A stretch of DNA of 7,928 nt from Candidatus Methanophagales archaeon (GTDB lineage: Archaea; Halobacteriota; Syntropharchaeia; Alkanophagales; Methanospirareceae): NCBI GenBank assembly GCA_030617585.1, contig JAUWVD010000044.1, positions 1 to 7,928 of the forward strand, in the 5' to 3' direction. Under the pieces are notes generated by a model. The model was not told the DNA's origin. It saw nothing but the letters and a program-made list of their open reading frames with translations, and did not search any database. Position 1 is the stretch's first letter. Each line of letters starts with the position of its first letter. Of this stretch, positions 1-5,751 are shown one piece after another. The position numbers and the translations under genes are program-made.

Positions 1-155
1 GACGTTGGACCCGCAGGCTTATCTATATTGACTACACCTCTCTCGATATGCGCCTTTATTGTACGAGCTTCGGGTGCACACCCGTATTTTGGGTCAGTAA
101 AAGCGGGGTTTTTATCCAATTTGCATCTCTCTAACGGCTTATTAGTTTTTATCAT
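1..155 (-). CDS. cbf5: Cbf5/TruB-type tRNA/rRNA pseudouridine synthase, N-terminal fragment (cut by window edge)
   Basis: Reading the minus strand from an ATG at 155 gives 51 uninterrupted codons up to the window edge, and the two leftover bases (TC) must begin a serine codon. The visible peptide contains DPKYGCAPEAR followed by GVVNIDKPAGPT(S). This matches the conserved N-terminus of archaeal Cbf5, where a YGC-PE-R stretch precedes the GVVN-DKP-GPTSHEV motif. Cbf5 is the catalytic subunit of the H/ACA ribonucleoprotein, which works with Nop10, Gar1 and L7Ae to convert specific uridines of rRNA (and tRNA U55) to pseudouridine. The catalytic aspartate and the PUA domain lie outside the window. 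A purine-rich stretch (GGAAAGAGAGG) directly precedes the ATG and is the only ribosome-binding-site candidate; it is unusually close. The identification rests on a short but very characteristic stretch. The fragment is shorter than typical ORF-calling cutoffs and easily missed. Confidence 0.9.
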   Translation of the reverse strand, partial: MIKTNKPLERCKLDKNPAFTDPKYGCAPEARTIKAHIERGVVNIDKPAGPT

Positions 156-233
156 CCTCTCTTTCCTTTTAGTTCCCTTTTCATTAATTAATATTCCACT
201 TTTTCCGGTCACATATAGTCCACCAAAAGAAAA

Positions 234-250
234 GGCATATAAAAAGTCTG
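234..250 (-). promoter_or_regulatory. Candidate TATA element upstream of cbf5
   Basis: The minus strand reads CTTTTTATATG here, a good archaeal TATA-like core. A transcription start about 25 bases downstream would leave a leader of roughly 60 bases before the cbf5 ATG at 155. A second AT-rich site (GGAATATTAAT, 187-197) lies closer and would give a very short leader. The TTTTT run is also the first U-tract after the inverted repeat at 252-318, so it could instead help end the upstream transcript. Confidence 0.35.
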
Positions 251-251
251 T

Positions 252-318
252 AGGCACAGATTTACACTCATTAACGCAGATAAAAATAAATCAGTGCAAT
301 CTGTGTAAATCGGTGTCT
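252..318. repeat. Long imperfect inverted repeat (CACAGATTTACAC type)
   Basis: The left arm (252-281) and right arm (290-318) are imperfect reverse complements separated by an A-rich 8-base loop (AAAAATAA). The core GATTTACAC of the left arm pairs with GTGTAAATC of the right arm, and about 16 of the first 20 positions match. The last third pairs less well and needs a one-base gap. The element lies between the stop of the SIMPL gene and the start of cbf5, both on the minus strand. It could fold as a hairpin in the SIMPL transcript 3' region, followed by a TTTTT run at 241-245. It could also be a copy of a small palindromic repeat family that inserts between genes. The sequence alone does not settle which. 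Confidence 0.7.
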
Positions 319-371
319 AAAATTTGGATAAAACAATTTTTCTGTGTTCCCTATCTAAAACCCAAAATGGT

Positions 372-1115
372 TCAACTGCATTCGTAGACAACCTCTATCG
401 TAGCGCTGACTTCTACCGCTTTTGGACTGATTGGCGGAGCCATTGCTCCCGCTTTTGCTATTGGCACACCTTCATTAAATCCGCCTACGCGATAGGAATA
501 TGCAGATACGCTGCTCTCCCTTACTGAGGCTACTCTTAGGATTACAAGATCAAAGCTACTGGCTATCGCATATGCTTTTGATTCTGCATCCGTACAAGCC
601 TTTTTTATTGCTTCGTTCTTCTGTTTCTTCTCCTCAGCTTCTGTTAACCCAAATTCTATCCTTTGCACATTATTGGCGCCTGCATCTGCTGCTTTGCTAA
701 TGACTTCTCCTATCTCATCTAAGTCGTTAATCTCAACTGTTACTTCGTTATACGCTTTATACGCCACGATTTTAGTATAGTCTGTCGTGTTTCTAACAGG
801 ACTGATGCTGAAATAGGAAGTTCTGACTTCATCCATGGAATATCCAAGATTTTCCATTGCTACTATTATGGCCGTCATCTTCACTGAGTTCTCATTTAAA
901 GCCTCCGTTACATTTTCCGATTGCGTTTCCACGCCCAGGCATACCTTTGCCTGATTCGGCTCTGCTTCTATTGTTCCAGATCCGGAAACAGCAATCGTAC
1001 AATTACCGGTACTATTTACCGCAGTTGCTCCGGAAGGGCTATAGAGACTGCATACAAGAGCCAGGCATATGGCCAATGTCACTACTAAACCGTATAATTT
1101 CTTGTTGCTCACCAT
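372..1115 (-). CDS. Secreted SIMPL-domain (DUF541) protein
   Basis: This 247-residue protein begins with a signal sequence: lysines at 5-6, a hydrophobic stretch at about 8-24, and a likely signal-peptidase site after A-T-A at residues 30-32. The rest (about 38-246) looks like one SIMPL/DUF541 domain. It opens with ITVSGSG-like IAVSGSGTIEAEPNQA, which is typical of the family's first strand, and has the family pattern VRTSYFSISP near 97-106. It closes with a beta-rich V-VSATIEVVYE end. Family members are exported or periplasmic proteins of poorly defined role; bacterial relatives have been linked to kinase-associated signalling and stress, and no enzymatic residues are obvious. In an archaeon it would act outside the cytoplasmic membrane. 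The ATG at 1115 is preceded by GGGGGTGAT (1124-1132) with an 8-base spacer, which supports this start. The gene stands alone, with its own strong promoter candidate upstream and a large inverted repeat downstream. Confidence 0.85.
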   Translation of the reverse strand: MVSNKKLYGLVVTLAICLALVCSLYSPSGATAVNSTGNCTIAVSGSGTIEAEPNQAKVCLGVETQSENVTEALNENSVKMTAIIVAMENLGYSMDEVRTSYFSISPVRNTTDYTKIVAYKAYNEVTVEINDLDEIGEVISKAADAGANNVQRIEFGLTEAEEKKQKNEAIKKACTDAESKAYAIASSFDLVILRVASVRESSVSAYSYRVGGFNEGVPIAKAGAMAPPISPKAVEVSATIEVVYECS

Positions 1116-1173
1116 TTATTTATATCACCCCCTATAATTTTGTTTTATAATATATAGTAAATAGCTCAAGTCG

Positions 1174-1188
1174 CTATATATACCTTTT
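1174..1188 (-). promoter_or_regulatory. BRE/TATA promoter of the SIMPL gene
   Basis: The minus strand reads AAAAGGTATATATAG: a purine-rich B-recognition-like element directly followed by a clean TATATATA box. Start-site geometry in archaea (about 25 bases from the TATA centre) puts transcription start near 1152. That leaves a leader of about 37 bases containing the GGGGGTGAT ribosome-binding site. This is the best-looking promoter in the window. A further AT-rich run at 1141-1158 probably marks the start-site region. Confidence 0.65.
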
Positions 1189-1233
1189 AGCCCACGAAAA
1201 AATCCACAAGACAGTTACAGAAATAACAAAAGC

Positions 1234-1725
1234 TCAAATGGAGGAGATAACCATGATGTCCTTCTTGTTAGTCGCCTCTTCCAGGATAGCTAATGCTTCG
1301 TTCAGCTCGTCTTCGCCTATCGCACTGAGTGTTACCGAAGCCGAGGACTTCTTATCCACACCAGGCATTGAGAGTGATAGCTTTACCACTTCCGCAAATC
1401 CCGTGCTGTCTATACTGTCTATCGTCTCCCGCATATCAGAATGCACTATATGCCCAATGAGTAAAACAACCATTGATTCTTTCAGTCTCTCTTTCCCTAT
1501 TCGTACCACGTTCATGCCTTTTCCCTTTAACCCATCTACCAATTTATCCAATCTCTTTTCTTCTATCTCAACCACTAGTTGAACTGGTACTCTCCCAGAG
1601 GGCGTCTTTTTATCCCGCTGATGCAATACGCTGAGTATATTCCCTCCAAAATCGGATACCGGCTCCAATGCATGCACTAACTGACCGGGGATGTCTTCTA
1701 GCTCGATGTCCATTGATATTTTCAT
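1234..1725 (-). CDS. Double-ACT-domain protein, predicted amino-acid-responsive regulator (COG2061-like)
   Basis: The 163-residue protein is cytoplasmic, with no signal peptide or membrane segment. Residues about 3-76 form an ACT-like fold, with the characteristic opening MDIELEDIPGQLVHALEPVSDFGGNILSV, here split into DIPGQLVHALEPVS and GGNILSV. Residues about 84-160 look like a second, more diverged ACT-like half. The HQRDKKTPSGRVPVQLVVEI region (HQRDKK at 35-40, then GRVPVQLVVEI) is typical of the archaeal family described as predicted allosteric regulators of homoserine dehydrogenase. ACT domains bind amino acids and pass the signal to an enzyme partner. No homoserine dehydrogenase is present next to it here; the upstream neighbour is metG, so a link to the methionine/threonine branch is an attractive inference only. 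The start is well supported by TAGGAGGG (1733-1740), 7 bases before the ATG. Confidence 0.75.
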   Translation of the reverse strand: MKISMDIELEDIPGQLVHALEPVSDFGGNILSVLHQRDKKTPSGRVPVQLVVEIEEKRLDKLVDGLKGKGMNVVRIGKERLKESMVVLLIGHIVHSDMRETIDSIDSTGFAEVVKLSLSMPGVDKKSSASVTLSAIGEDELNEALAILEEATNKKDIMVISSI

Positions 1726-1761
1726 AATGATGCCCTCCTATACTTTAACAATTGGCAAAGC

Positions 1762-1774
1762 GAATATAAAAGGG
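1762..1774 (-). promoter_or_regulatory. Candidate TATA element of the ACT-domain gene
   Basis: The minus strand reads CCCTTTTATATTC. Its centre is about 43 bases upstream of the ATG at 1725, giving a predicted transcription start near 1742, just ahead of the TAGGAGGG ribosome-binding site. This suggests independent transcription rather than read-through from metG. Confidence 0.45.
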
Positions 1775-1782
1775 TTTAGAAA

Positions 1783-1822
1783 TGCTGAACTTTGACTTTG
1801 CTTGCTGAATTTTTGCTTTACT
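1783..1822. repeat. Degenerate TTTGCT/TGCTGAA repeats after metG
   Basis: Directly after the metG stop codon the plus strand contains TGCTGAACTTTGACTTTGC followed by TGCTGAATTTTTGCTTTA. These are two imperfect direct copies about 20 bases long, both T-rich on the plus strand and therefore A/G-rich in the metG transcript. They resemble in composition, but do not match in sequence, the 7-base repeats found after the DUF63 and mcm genes. The feature is weak and could be chance in a T-rich spacer. Confidence 0.35.
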
Positions 1823-1823
1823 T

Positions 1824-3443
1824 TCACTCTTCCACGCGCTCGAACAACATCTGCGGCTTTTTCAGCTCTTGGCCACTCGCTATCGGCACTGTCAACTCAT
1901 CAAGCTTTACAGACTGCAAATCGCTTTCCATGCCCAATTGCGACCACAGCTCTGCCATCTTCTCTGGCATCACTGCTTCTAACAAGATACAAACTGCTTT
2001 CAGCATCTGTAGCACGTTCTTTATTATCTCGCCACCCCGTTCTCGTTCTTTATCGCCCTTTTTTATCAAATGCCAGGGCTCTTCTCGTTGAAAATAACCA
2101 TTGCCGAAGTCCGCAAGTTTCATTACTGCGTCAACGAGCTTCTTGAATTCGTATTCCTCCACCGCATTTATTGCTTCTTCGCGTGTCTCAGTTATCTTAG
2201 TAATGACCGCCTCTTCTATCTCGCCTTCGGGAACCACGCCGAAATTCTTATACGCAAATGACACCACTCGATGAACAAGGTTACCCAGTATCCCCACTAA
2301 CTCATTGTTCACACGCAAGAAGAAGGAGTTCCAGGAAAAATTCAGCTCCTTCGTGTGGCTCGATTGCGCTACCAAATAATATCTCAATGTATCCGGATGG
2401 AATCGTTCCAGAAACTCCGATGTCCAGACCACGTCACCCCGCGACTTTGAAAATGTCCGGCCATCTATTTTCACCATACCGGAAGCAACAACGGCATCTG
2501 GCAGCGAATAGCCCGCACCTTTTAGCATCGCAGGCCAGAATATACAGTGATGATATATGATGTCCGTGCCGATGAAATGGACTATGGTAGCTCCGTCTTC
2601 TTTCCAATATTCTCGCCATTTACGCTCATCACCGCCCATTAATTCTTCTGTAAATGATATATACCCGATAGGCGCGTCAACCCAGACATAAACTACCAGG
2701 TCATCCCGCCCCGGGAATTTCACGCCCCAGTCCAGCTTCCGCGTTATGCACCAGTCCCGCAGTTCCTTCTTTACCCATTCCCGTGCGTAATTCCTGGCGT
2801 TACGTGTGCCACCTAAATTATCTAAATAAGAGGCGAGGAAATCGGCGAAGCTGGAAAGGTGGAAGAAGAAGTGCTCCTGCACCTTGAAAACCGCTTCGTT
2901 TCCGCAAATCTTACACTTCGGCGCTATTATCTCGCCCGGCTCGAGATGCTTACCACAGCCCTGGTCACATTCATCCCCTCTCGCACTTGCGCCACAGTAG
3001 GGACATTCGCCTTCCACATATCTATCCGGTAGGAACCGACCACAGGTATTGCAGAACGCCTGTTTCGTTTCCTCCATATATACATAGCCGCTATCTATCA
3101 GCTTCTTCACTATCTCTCCTGTCCTCTTATGGTTGCATTCCGAGTTGGTCTGTCCATAATAGTCGAAATCAACATTCAGTGCTTTGAATATCCGCTTGAA
3201 ATGATCATGAAATCGCGCTACAACTGCTTCGGGTGCGATCCCTTCCGCTTCTGCACTCAGCACAATCGGCGTGCCATGCGTGTCCGAGCCGCTTATAAAA
3301 ATGACGTCATGACCCATCTTTCTGAGCATCCGCACGTATATATCCGCAGGTACATAAGTCCTGAGGTGCCCTATATGACACTCGCCGTTGACATAGGGCA
3401 ATGCAGAGGTTACCAAGACTGGCTTATCTATTGGTATCTTCAT
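1824..3443 (-). CDS. metG: Methionyl-tRNA synthetase, catalytic and anticodon-binding chain
   Basis: The 539-residue enzyme joins methionine to tRNA-Met using ATP in the cytoplasm. The class I signature HIGH is at 23-26 within ECHIGHLRTY. The KMSKS-equivalent loop is TFSKS at 330-334, and the motif VYVWVDAPIGYISF (251-264) is typical of MetRS. A connective-peptide insert carries two zinc knuckles: C131/C134 with C147/C150, and C159/C163 with C177/C180. This two-zinc arrangement is common in archaeal enzymes. The third pair is spaced C-x3-C (CDQGC) rather than the commoner C-x2-C. The helical anticodon-binding domain fills about 345-539. The protein ends there and lacks the C-terminal Trbp111/EMAPII-like tRNA-binding domain found in many longer MetRS proteins; a separate beta chain may exist elsewhere. 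The ATG at 3443 fits the family N-terminus, but no clear ribosome-binding site precedes it (ACTAGAAACAA). Confidence 0.97.
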   Translation of the reverse strand: MKIPIDKPVLVTSALPYVNGECHIGHLRTYVPADIYVRMLRKMGHDVIFISGSDTHGTPIVLSAEAEGIAPEAVVARFHDHFKRIFKALNVDFDYYGQTNSECNHKRTGEIVKKLIDSGYVYMEETKQAFCNTCGRFLPDRYVEGECPYCGASARGDECDQGCGKHLEPGEIIAPKCKICGNEAVFKVQEHFFFHLSSFADFLASYLDNLGGTRNARNYAREWVKKELRDWCITRKLDWGVKFPGRDDLVVYVWVDAPIGYISFTEELMGGDERKWREYWKEDGATIVHFIGTDIIYHHCIFWPAMLKGAGYSLPDAVVASGMVKIDGRTFSKSRGDVVWTSEFLERFHPDTLRYYLVAQSSHTKELNFSWNSFFLRVNNELVGILGNLVHRVVSFAYKNFGVVPEGEIEEAVITKITETREEAINAVEEYEFKKLVDAVMKLADFGNGYFQREEPWHLIKKGDKERERGGEIIKNVLQMLKAVCILLEAVMPEKMAELWSQLGMESDLQSVKLDELTVPIASGQELKKPQMLFERVEE

Positions 3444-3480
3444 TTGTTTCTAGTAATAGTGTCTATATCAAGGAACGATT

Positions 3481-3495
3481 AGATTTATAATTTTT
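3481..3495 (-). promoter_or_regulatory. Candidate TATA element of metG
   Basis: The minus strand reads AAAATTATAAATC, an archaeal TATA-like stretch whose centre is about 45 bases before the metG ATG. Predicted start of transcription is near 3462, giving a leader of about 19 bases without a recognisable Shine-Dalgarno sequence. The region is AT-rich throughout, so the exact element is uncertain. Confidence 0.35.
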
Positions 3496-3555
3496 GCTTT
3501 TTAAGCACTTTTTGATTTAACAAGTAAAGCTCAAATCTAAAATTAGAATTGAAAC

Positions 3556-3597
3556 GATAAAAATAAAAAAGAGAGAAGTTTTATTTATACTTTTCTC
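3556..3597 (-). terminator. Hairpin plus U-tract directly after the DUF4870 stop
   Basis: On the minus strand, immediately after the TAG stop, GAGAAAAGT is followed by the 9-base loop ATAAATAAA and ACTTCTCTC. This forms a 9-position stem with a single A-C mismatch (3571-3597). It is followed by TTTTTTATTTTTATC (3556-3570). U-rich tracts are the main termination signal in archaea, and the hairpin adds to it. The position suggests that the lipoprotein/DUF4870 transcript ends here and that metG is transcribed separately. Confidence 0.7.
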
Positions 3598-3936
3598 CTA
3601 TCCTATTTGTTTTTCTGCAAAGTTTCCTACAATCGGCAACTTATACATCTCTCCCTGATACGCTTTGAACATTAGTATCAACCAGAGGATTAGCACCAAA
3701 ATCCATATCAACGTTGAAATCGCCCAGCTGATGAACGGTATCCACATGAATATCAAATTTGTTATCCACGCTATTACCATCAGTGGCAGAAACGTTGCGA
3801 TAGATTGCATCGCATGAAACCGAACAAATTTATTCTCCTTCTCCAGCACCAGGAAGACAATGCCGGTTATCCAACCTAAAACATAGCATAGAACTCCAGC
3901 TATATTCTCTTCTAAACCCATAGATGTTTTTACCAT
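3598..3936 (-). CDS. DUF4870-family small membrane protein
   Basis: The 112-residue protein matches the DUF4870 pattern: a short N-terminus, then N-IAGVLCYVLGWITGI (11-25) and a conserved cytoplasmic-type loop EKENKFVRFHAMQS (32-45). Further hydrophobic segments follow at about 46-66 and 70-90, and a short polar tail ends in LPIVGNFAEKQ. Three transmembrane helices are likely. The family is widespread in archaea and bacteria and has no established biochemical function. The start is firmly set by AGGGAGGTGA (3941-3950), 4 bases before the ATG. It begins 31 bases after the lipoprotein stop, so the two are probably co-transcribed. A hairpin and U-tract follow its stop codon. Confidence 0.85.
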   Translation of the reverse strand: MVKTSMGLEENIAGVLCYVLGWITGIVFLVLEKENKFVRFHAMQSIATFLPLMVIAWITNLIFMWIPFISWAISTLIWILVLILWLILMFKAYQGEMYKLPIVGNFAEKQIG

Positions 3937-3967
3937 TTTTTCACCTCCCTTTCTTTTTCACATCCAC

Positions 3968-4714
3968 TTATGCCCCGTCCGGTAGCGTAGACATGTCAAA
4001 CATGTCTGAAAGGTTTATTATCTCCACACCCGCTGGTAGTTCAAACGTGCTGTCTTGAATGTCGCTAAAAGCGAAGTTCTTCATCTCGGTCCTCGAAGTA
4101 CCCAAAGGTGACGTCATCTCCACTTGAACAGGTAGCCCGTACTTTAGCCATATGCACTGCTTTATCTTTACCTCTTCCGGTTTCTCCATGACTACATATT
4201 CGATAACTGTACAGCGCATACCATCTATTGTTTCGGTGCCGATAATCGCCGGATTTAAGTCCATAAGAGCTTCTACATCCCCGGTTACCGATTCTGGAAC
4301 TTCATCGAGCACCGTTTTCAATGCCTTGTTCTCGTCTGGTTGATACATATACGACACTTGATCGTCTCCGTTCACTATCATAACCATAGCCTGCCCTTCC
4401 GCTGTCGTATCTATCCTCCTATTATTCCCCTTTAACCATGCCGTGCCTGTCGATACTATCTCTCCATTGTCTGTCGTCACCATATCATATTTAACGCTTA
4501 TACCTTTCGCCTTACCCAAAAGATCGATCAACGATTCGCTACTCGTTGGTGCGGTAAGTGTTTCATCAGTTGATGGTTGAGTTGTTGTAACTTCCCCCGC
4601 CGGTGCTGAAGGTGCCTGCTCCTGTTCTGCTTTATCGGCACAGCCCGCACTCATGACTACGCCTATCAAGATTAACCCCATAACTATTGCCCATTTTTTC
4701 GTTTTATCTACCAT
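3968..4714 (-). CDS. Envelope lipoprotein with LolA-like domain
   Basis: From the ATG at 4714 this encodes 248 residues. The N-terminus is a lipoprotein signal: lysines at 4-7, a hydrophobic core at 8-21, and the lipobox MSAGC with the lipid-modified cysteine at 25. A Ser/Thr/Pro-rich linker (about 30-62) would extend from the membrane surface. The remaining part (about 63-248) is beta-rich. It has the pattern expected of LolA/LolB-like outer-surface proteins of archaea, including GTAWLKGNNRR, a central MVMIVNGDDQVSYMY strand, and the ending FELPAGVEI. Archaea have no Lol pathway, so the domain more likely binds lipid or another hydrophobic ligand, or is purely structural; the function is unknown. 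A longer reading starting at TTG 4732 adds six residues, but the TATA element at 4743-4754 would place transcription start near 4722, downstream of that TTG. The ATG is therefore preferred. It is followed closely by the DUF4870 gene. Confidence 0.8.
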   Translation of the reverse strand: MVDKTKKWAIVMGLILIGVVMSAGCADKAEQEQAPSAPAGEVTTTQPSTDETLTAPTSSESLIDLLGKAKGISVKYDMVTTDNGEIVSTGTAWLKGNNRRIDTTAEGQAMVMIVNGDDQVSYMYQPDENKALKTVLDEVPESVTGDVEALMDLNPAIIGTETIDGMRCTVIEYVVMEKPEEVKIKQCIWLKYGLPVQVEMTSPLGTSRTEMKNFAFSDIQDSTFELPAGVEIINLSDMFDMSTLPDGA

Positions 4715-4742
4715 TTTTATCAGCTTATACAAGGTTGAGAAG

Positions 4743-4754
4743 CTATTTAAGTTT
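4743..4754 (-). promoter_or_regulatory. Candidate TATA element of the lipoprotein/DUF4870 unit
   Basis: The minus strand reads AAACTTAAATAG, a TATA-like box with a purine-rich upstream side formed by the end of the 7-base repeat array. Predicted transcription start is near 4722, about 8 bases ahead of the ATG at 4714, so the message would be almost leaderless. Only a weak GCTGAT-like site precedes the ATG, consistent with a short-leader transcript. Confidence 0.45.
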
Positions 4755-4810
4755 TTCGTTTTTCGCTTTTGCCTTTTGCCCTTTGCCCTTTGCCCTTTGC
4801 ATTTTCTGCT
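4751..4810. repeat. Drifting 7-base tandem repeat ending in GCATTTTCTGCT
   Basis: On the plus strand, eight consecutive 7-base units occupy 4751-4806. They run as two GTTTTTC, one GCTTTTG, one CCTTTTG, three CCCTTTG and one CATTTTC. The composition changes stepwise from T-rich to C-rich across the array while the period stays exactly seven. The array ends at the DUF63 stop codon (CTA at 4809-4811 on the plus strand) and on the other side abuts the TATA element of the lipoprotein gene. In minus-strand transcripts it is a purine-rich GGGCAAA tract. It is not a CRISPR: the units are far too short and have no spacers. Possible roles include a DNA bend or open region, a protein-binding array, or simple slippage. 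Confidence 0.9.
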
Positions 4811-5651
4811 ATACCCCCAATATCATCCTGAGCGTATTTCTCACTGCCGGGGCAAGACCAATAGTGATAAGGACCAACAAAACGAGATTCTTTAGCTCTA
4901 TCTCTTGCTCCTCAAAGCAAATATCCAATAGATACAGCACGGGAATGAGTATTCCAAGTTTGAGTAGGAACATTCCGGCTGCGGAGCCTGTATACTCTAC
5001 TATCATTCTTTCTATCACATGCTTCCCACTGTAACTGGGAACAAGAAGATCAATCCCGATATAAGAAGAAGAAGCATCGAGTAAATGCGCGGTTAATACT
5101 GATACATTCAGCGATTCTGTTAGAAACTTCGCATGGAGCTTAGCCCCAAGCACATAGATTACGAGCATTATCATGCCGGAAATGCCGATAACCGCAAAAA
5201 GAACCCAGAGGTTAACTATCGCCTCATTACGCAATAAAATCGTCAGGTCTGCGATAAACCATAGCACCCCGATCAGACCAAAGACCATCACATAATCGTT
5301 TATTCTGTTCGGTCCGGACAATACCCTTAATATTACCAGTATAGCGACACAGCAGAAGAATATAAGGAAATAGATTAGCGGTGTGATCAGCATGAATTTT
5401 ATAGGAGGCAAGAACCAATCGGCATCTTCCATTACCCTCAGGCTTGCGGCAACGAATATATAAGGCGATACAGCAGCGACGAAACGTTTGTCTATCACTA
5501 TCCCGAGCTTTTTCAGTATTTTCCATAATACAAAAACCATTAAGCCCAGCATTAAGGCCCATGTTATTGTGTTTATCGGATTGTAGCCCGTATCGCCGAT
5601 TATAGGCTGGATGTAGTACGTATAGAGGAGTTCCTTTATTGCTTCTGTCAT
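4809..5651 (-). CDS. DUF63-family multi-pass membrane protein
   Basis: The 280-residue protein matches the archaeal DUF63 family, whose members are about this length and have no known function. Hydrophobic segments suitable for membrane helices lie near 28-46, 57-73, 87-110, 119-139, 147-169, 185-203, 226-245 and 254-270. Family-like landmarks are GYNPINTITWA (22-32), LRVMEDADWF (71-80), the histidine-containing AHLLDASSSY (188-197) and the C-terminal GLAPAVRNTLR (265-275). The charged residues inside otherwise hydrophobic stretches (E75, D76, D78, H189, D192) are the sort that could serve transport or catalysis, but that is speculation. The ATG at 5651 has no ribosome-binding site. An AT-rich TATA-like stretch at 5671-5683 is about 25 bases upstream, so the message may be leaderless. 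The gene is flanked on both sides by 7-base-period repeat tracts. Confidence 0.85.
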   Translation of the reverse strand: MTEAIKELLYTYYIQPIIGDTGYNPINTITWALMLGLMVFVLWKILKKLGIVIDKRFVAAVSPYIFVAASLRVMEDADWFLPPIKFMLITPLIYFLIFFCCVAILVILRVLSGPNRINDYVMVFGLIGVLWFIADLTILLRNEAIVNLWVLFAVIGISGMIMLVIYVLGAKLHAKFLTESLNVSVLTAHLLDASSSYIGIDLLVPSYSGKHVIERMIVEYTGSAAGMFLLKLGILIPVLYLLDICFEEQEIELKNLVLLVLITIGLAPAVRNTLRMILGV

Positions 5652-5670
5652 TTCGATTATATTATCAGTA

Positions 5671-5683
5671 ATATTATTTTCTC
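5671..5683 (-). promoter_or_regulatory. Candidate TATA element of the DUF63 gene (leaderless)
   Basis: The minus strand reads GAGAAAATAATATT here. Its centre is about 25 bases from the ATG at 5651, so predicted transcription start coincides with the start codon. That agrees with the absence of a ribosome-binding site. The surrounding sequence is AT-rich, so confidence is low. Confidence 0.3.
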
Positions 5684-5718
5684 GTGGAAATCCGCGTAAT
5701 CTTGTGGTTAGCTAAATT

Positions 5719-5751
5719 GCATTTTGCATTTTAAATTTCGCATTTTCTGCT
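5719..5751. repeat. Second 7-base-period tract (GCATTTT) ending in GCATTTTCTGCT
   Basis: On the plus strand the units GCATTTT, GCATTTT, AAATTTC and GCATTTT follow in exact 7-base register from 5719 to 5746, and then CTGCT. The final 12 bases, GCATTTTCTGCT (5740-5751), are identical to 4799-4810 at the end of the other array and in the same orientation. The tract lies between mcm and the DUF63 gene, so the DUF63 gene sits between two related tracts. Confidence 0.75.

Noticed and set aside
28..387. Plus-strand open frame of 119 codons at the left edge
   Set aside because: Its first part is antisense to cbf5, which has clear family motifs, and the rest runs through the inverted repeat and the end of the SIMPL gene. 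It has no recognisable domain.
1116..1233. Spacer between the SIMPL and ACT genes examined for a tRNA or small RNA
   Set aside because: No cloverleaf, T-loop motif or strong stem is visible. The content is explained by a promoter, a ribosome-binding site and AT-rich sequence.
4751..4810. Heptamer array considered as CRISPR or as a telomere-like repeat
   Set aside because: Units are 7 bases, contiguous and without spacers, which excludes CRISPR. A short intergenic array between genes in a circular-type archaeal chromosome is not a telomere.
5227..5562. Minus-strand 111-codon frame inside the DUF63 gene
   Set aside because: It lies wholly within the DUF63 coding region in another frame, is rich in Arg/Cys without family features, and has no ribosome-binding site.
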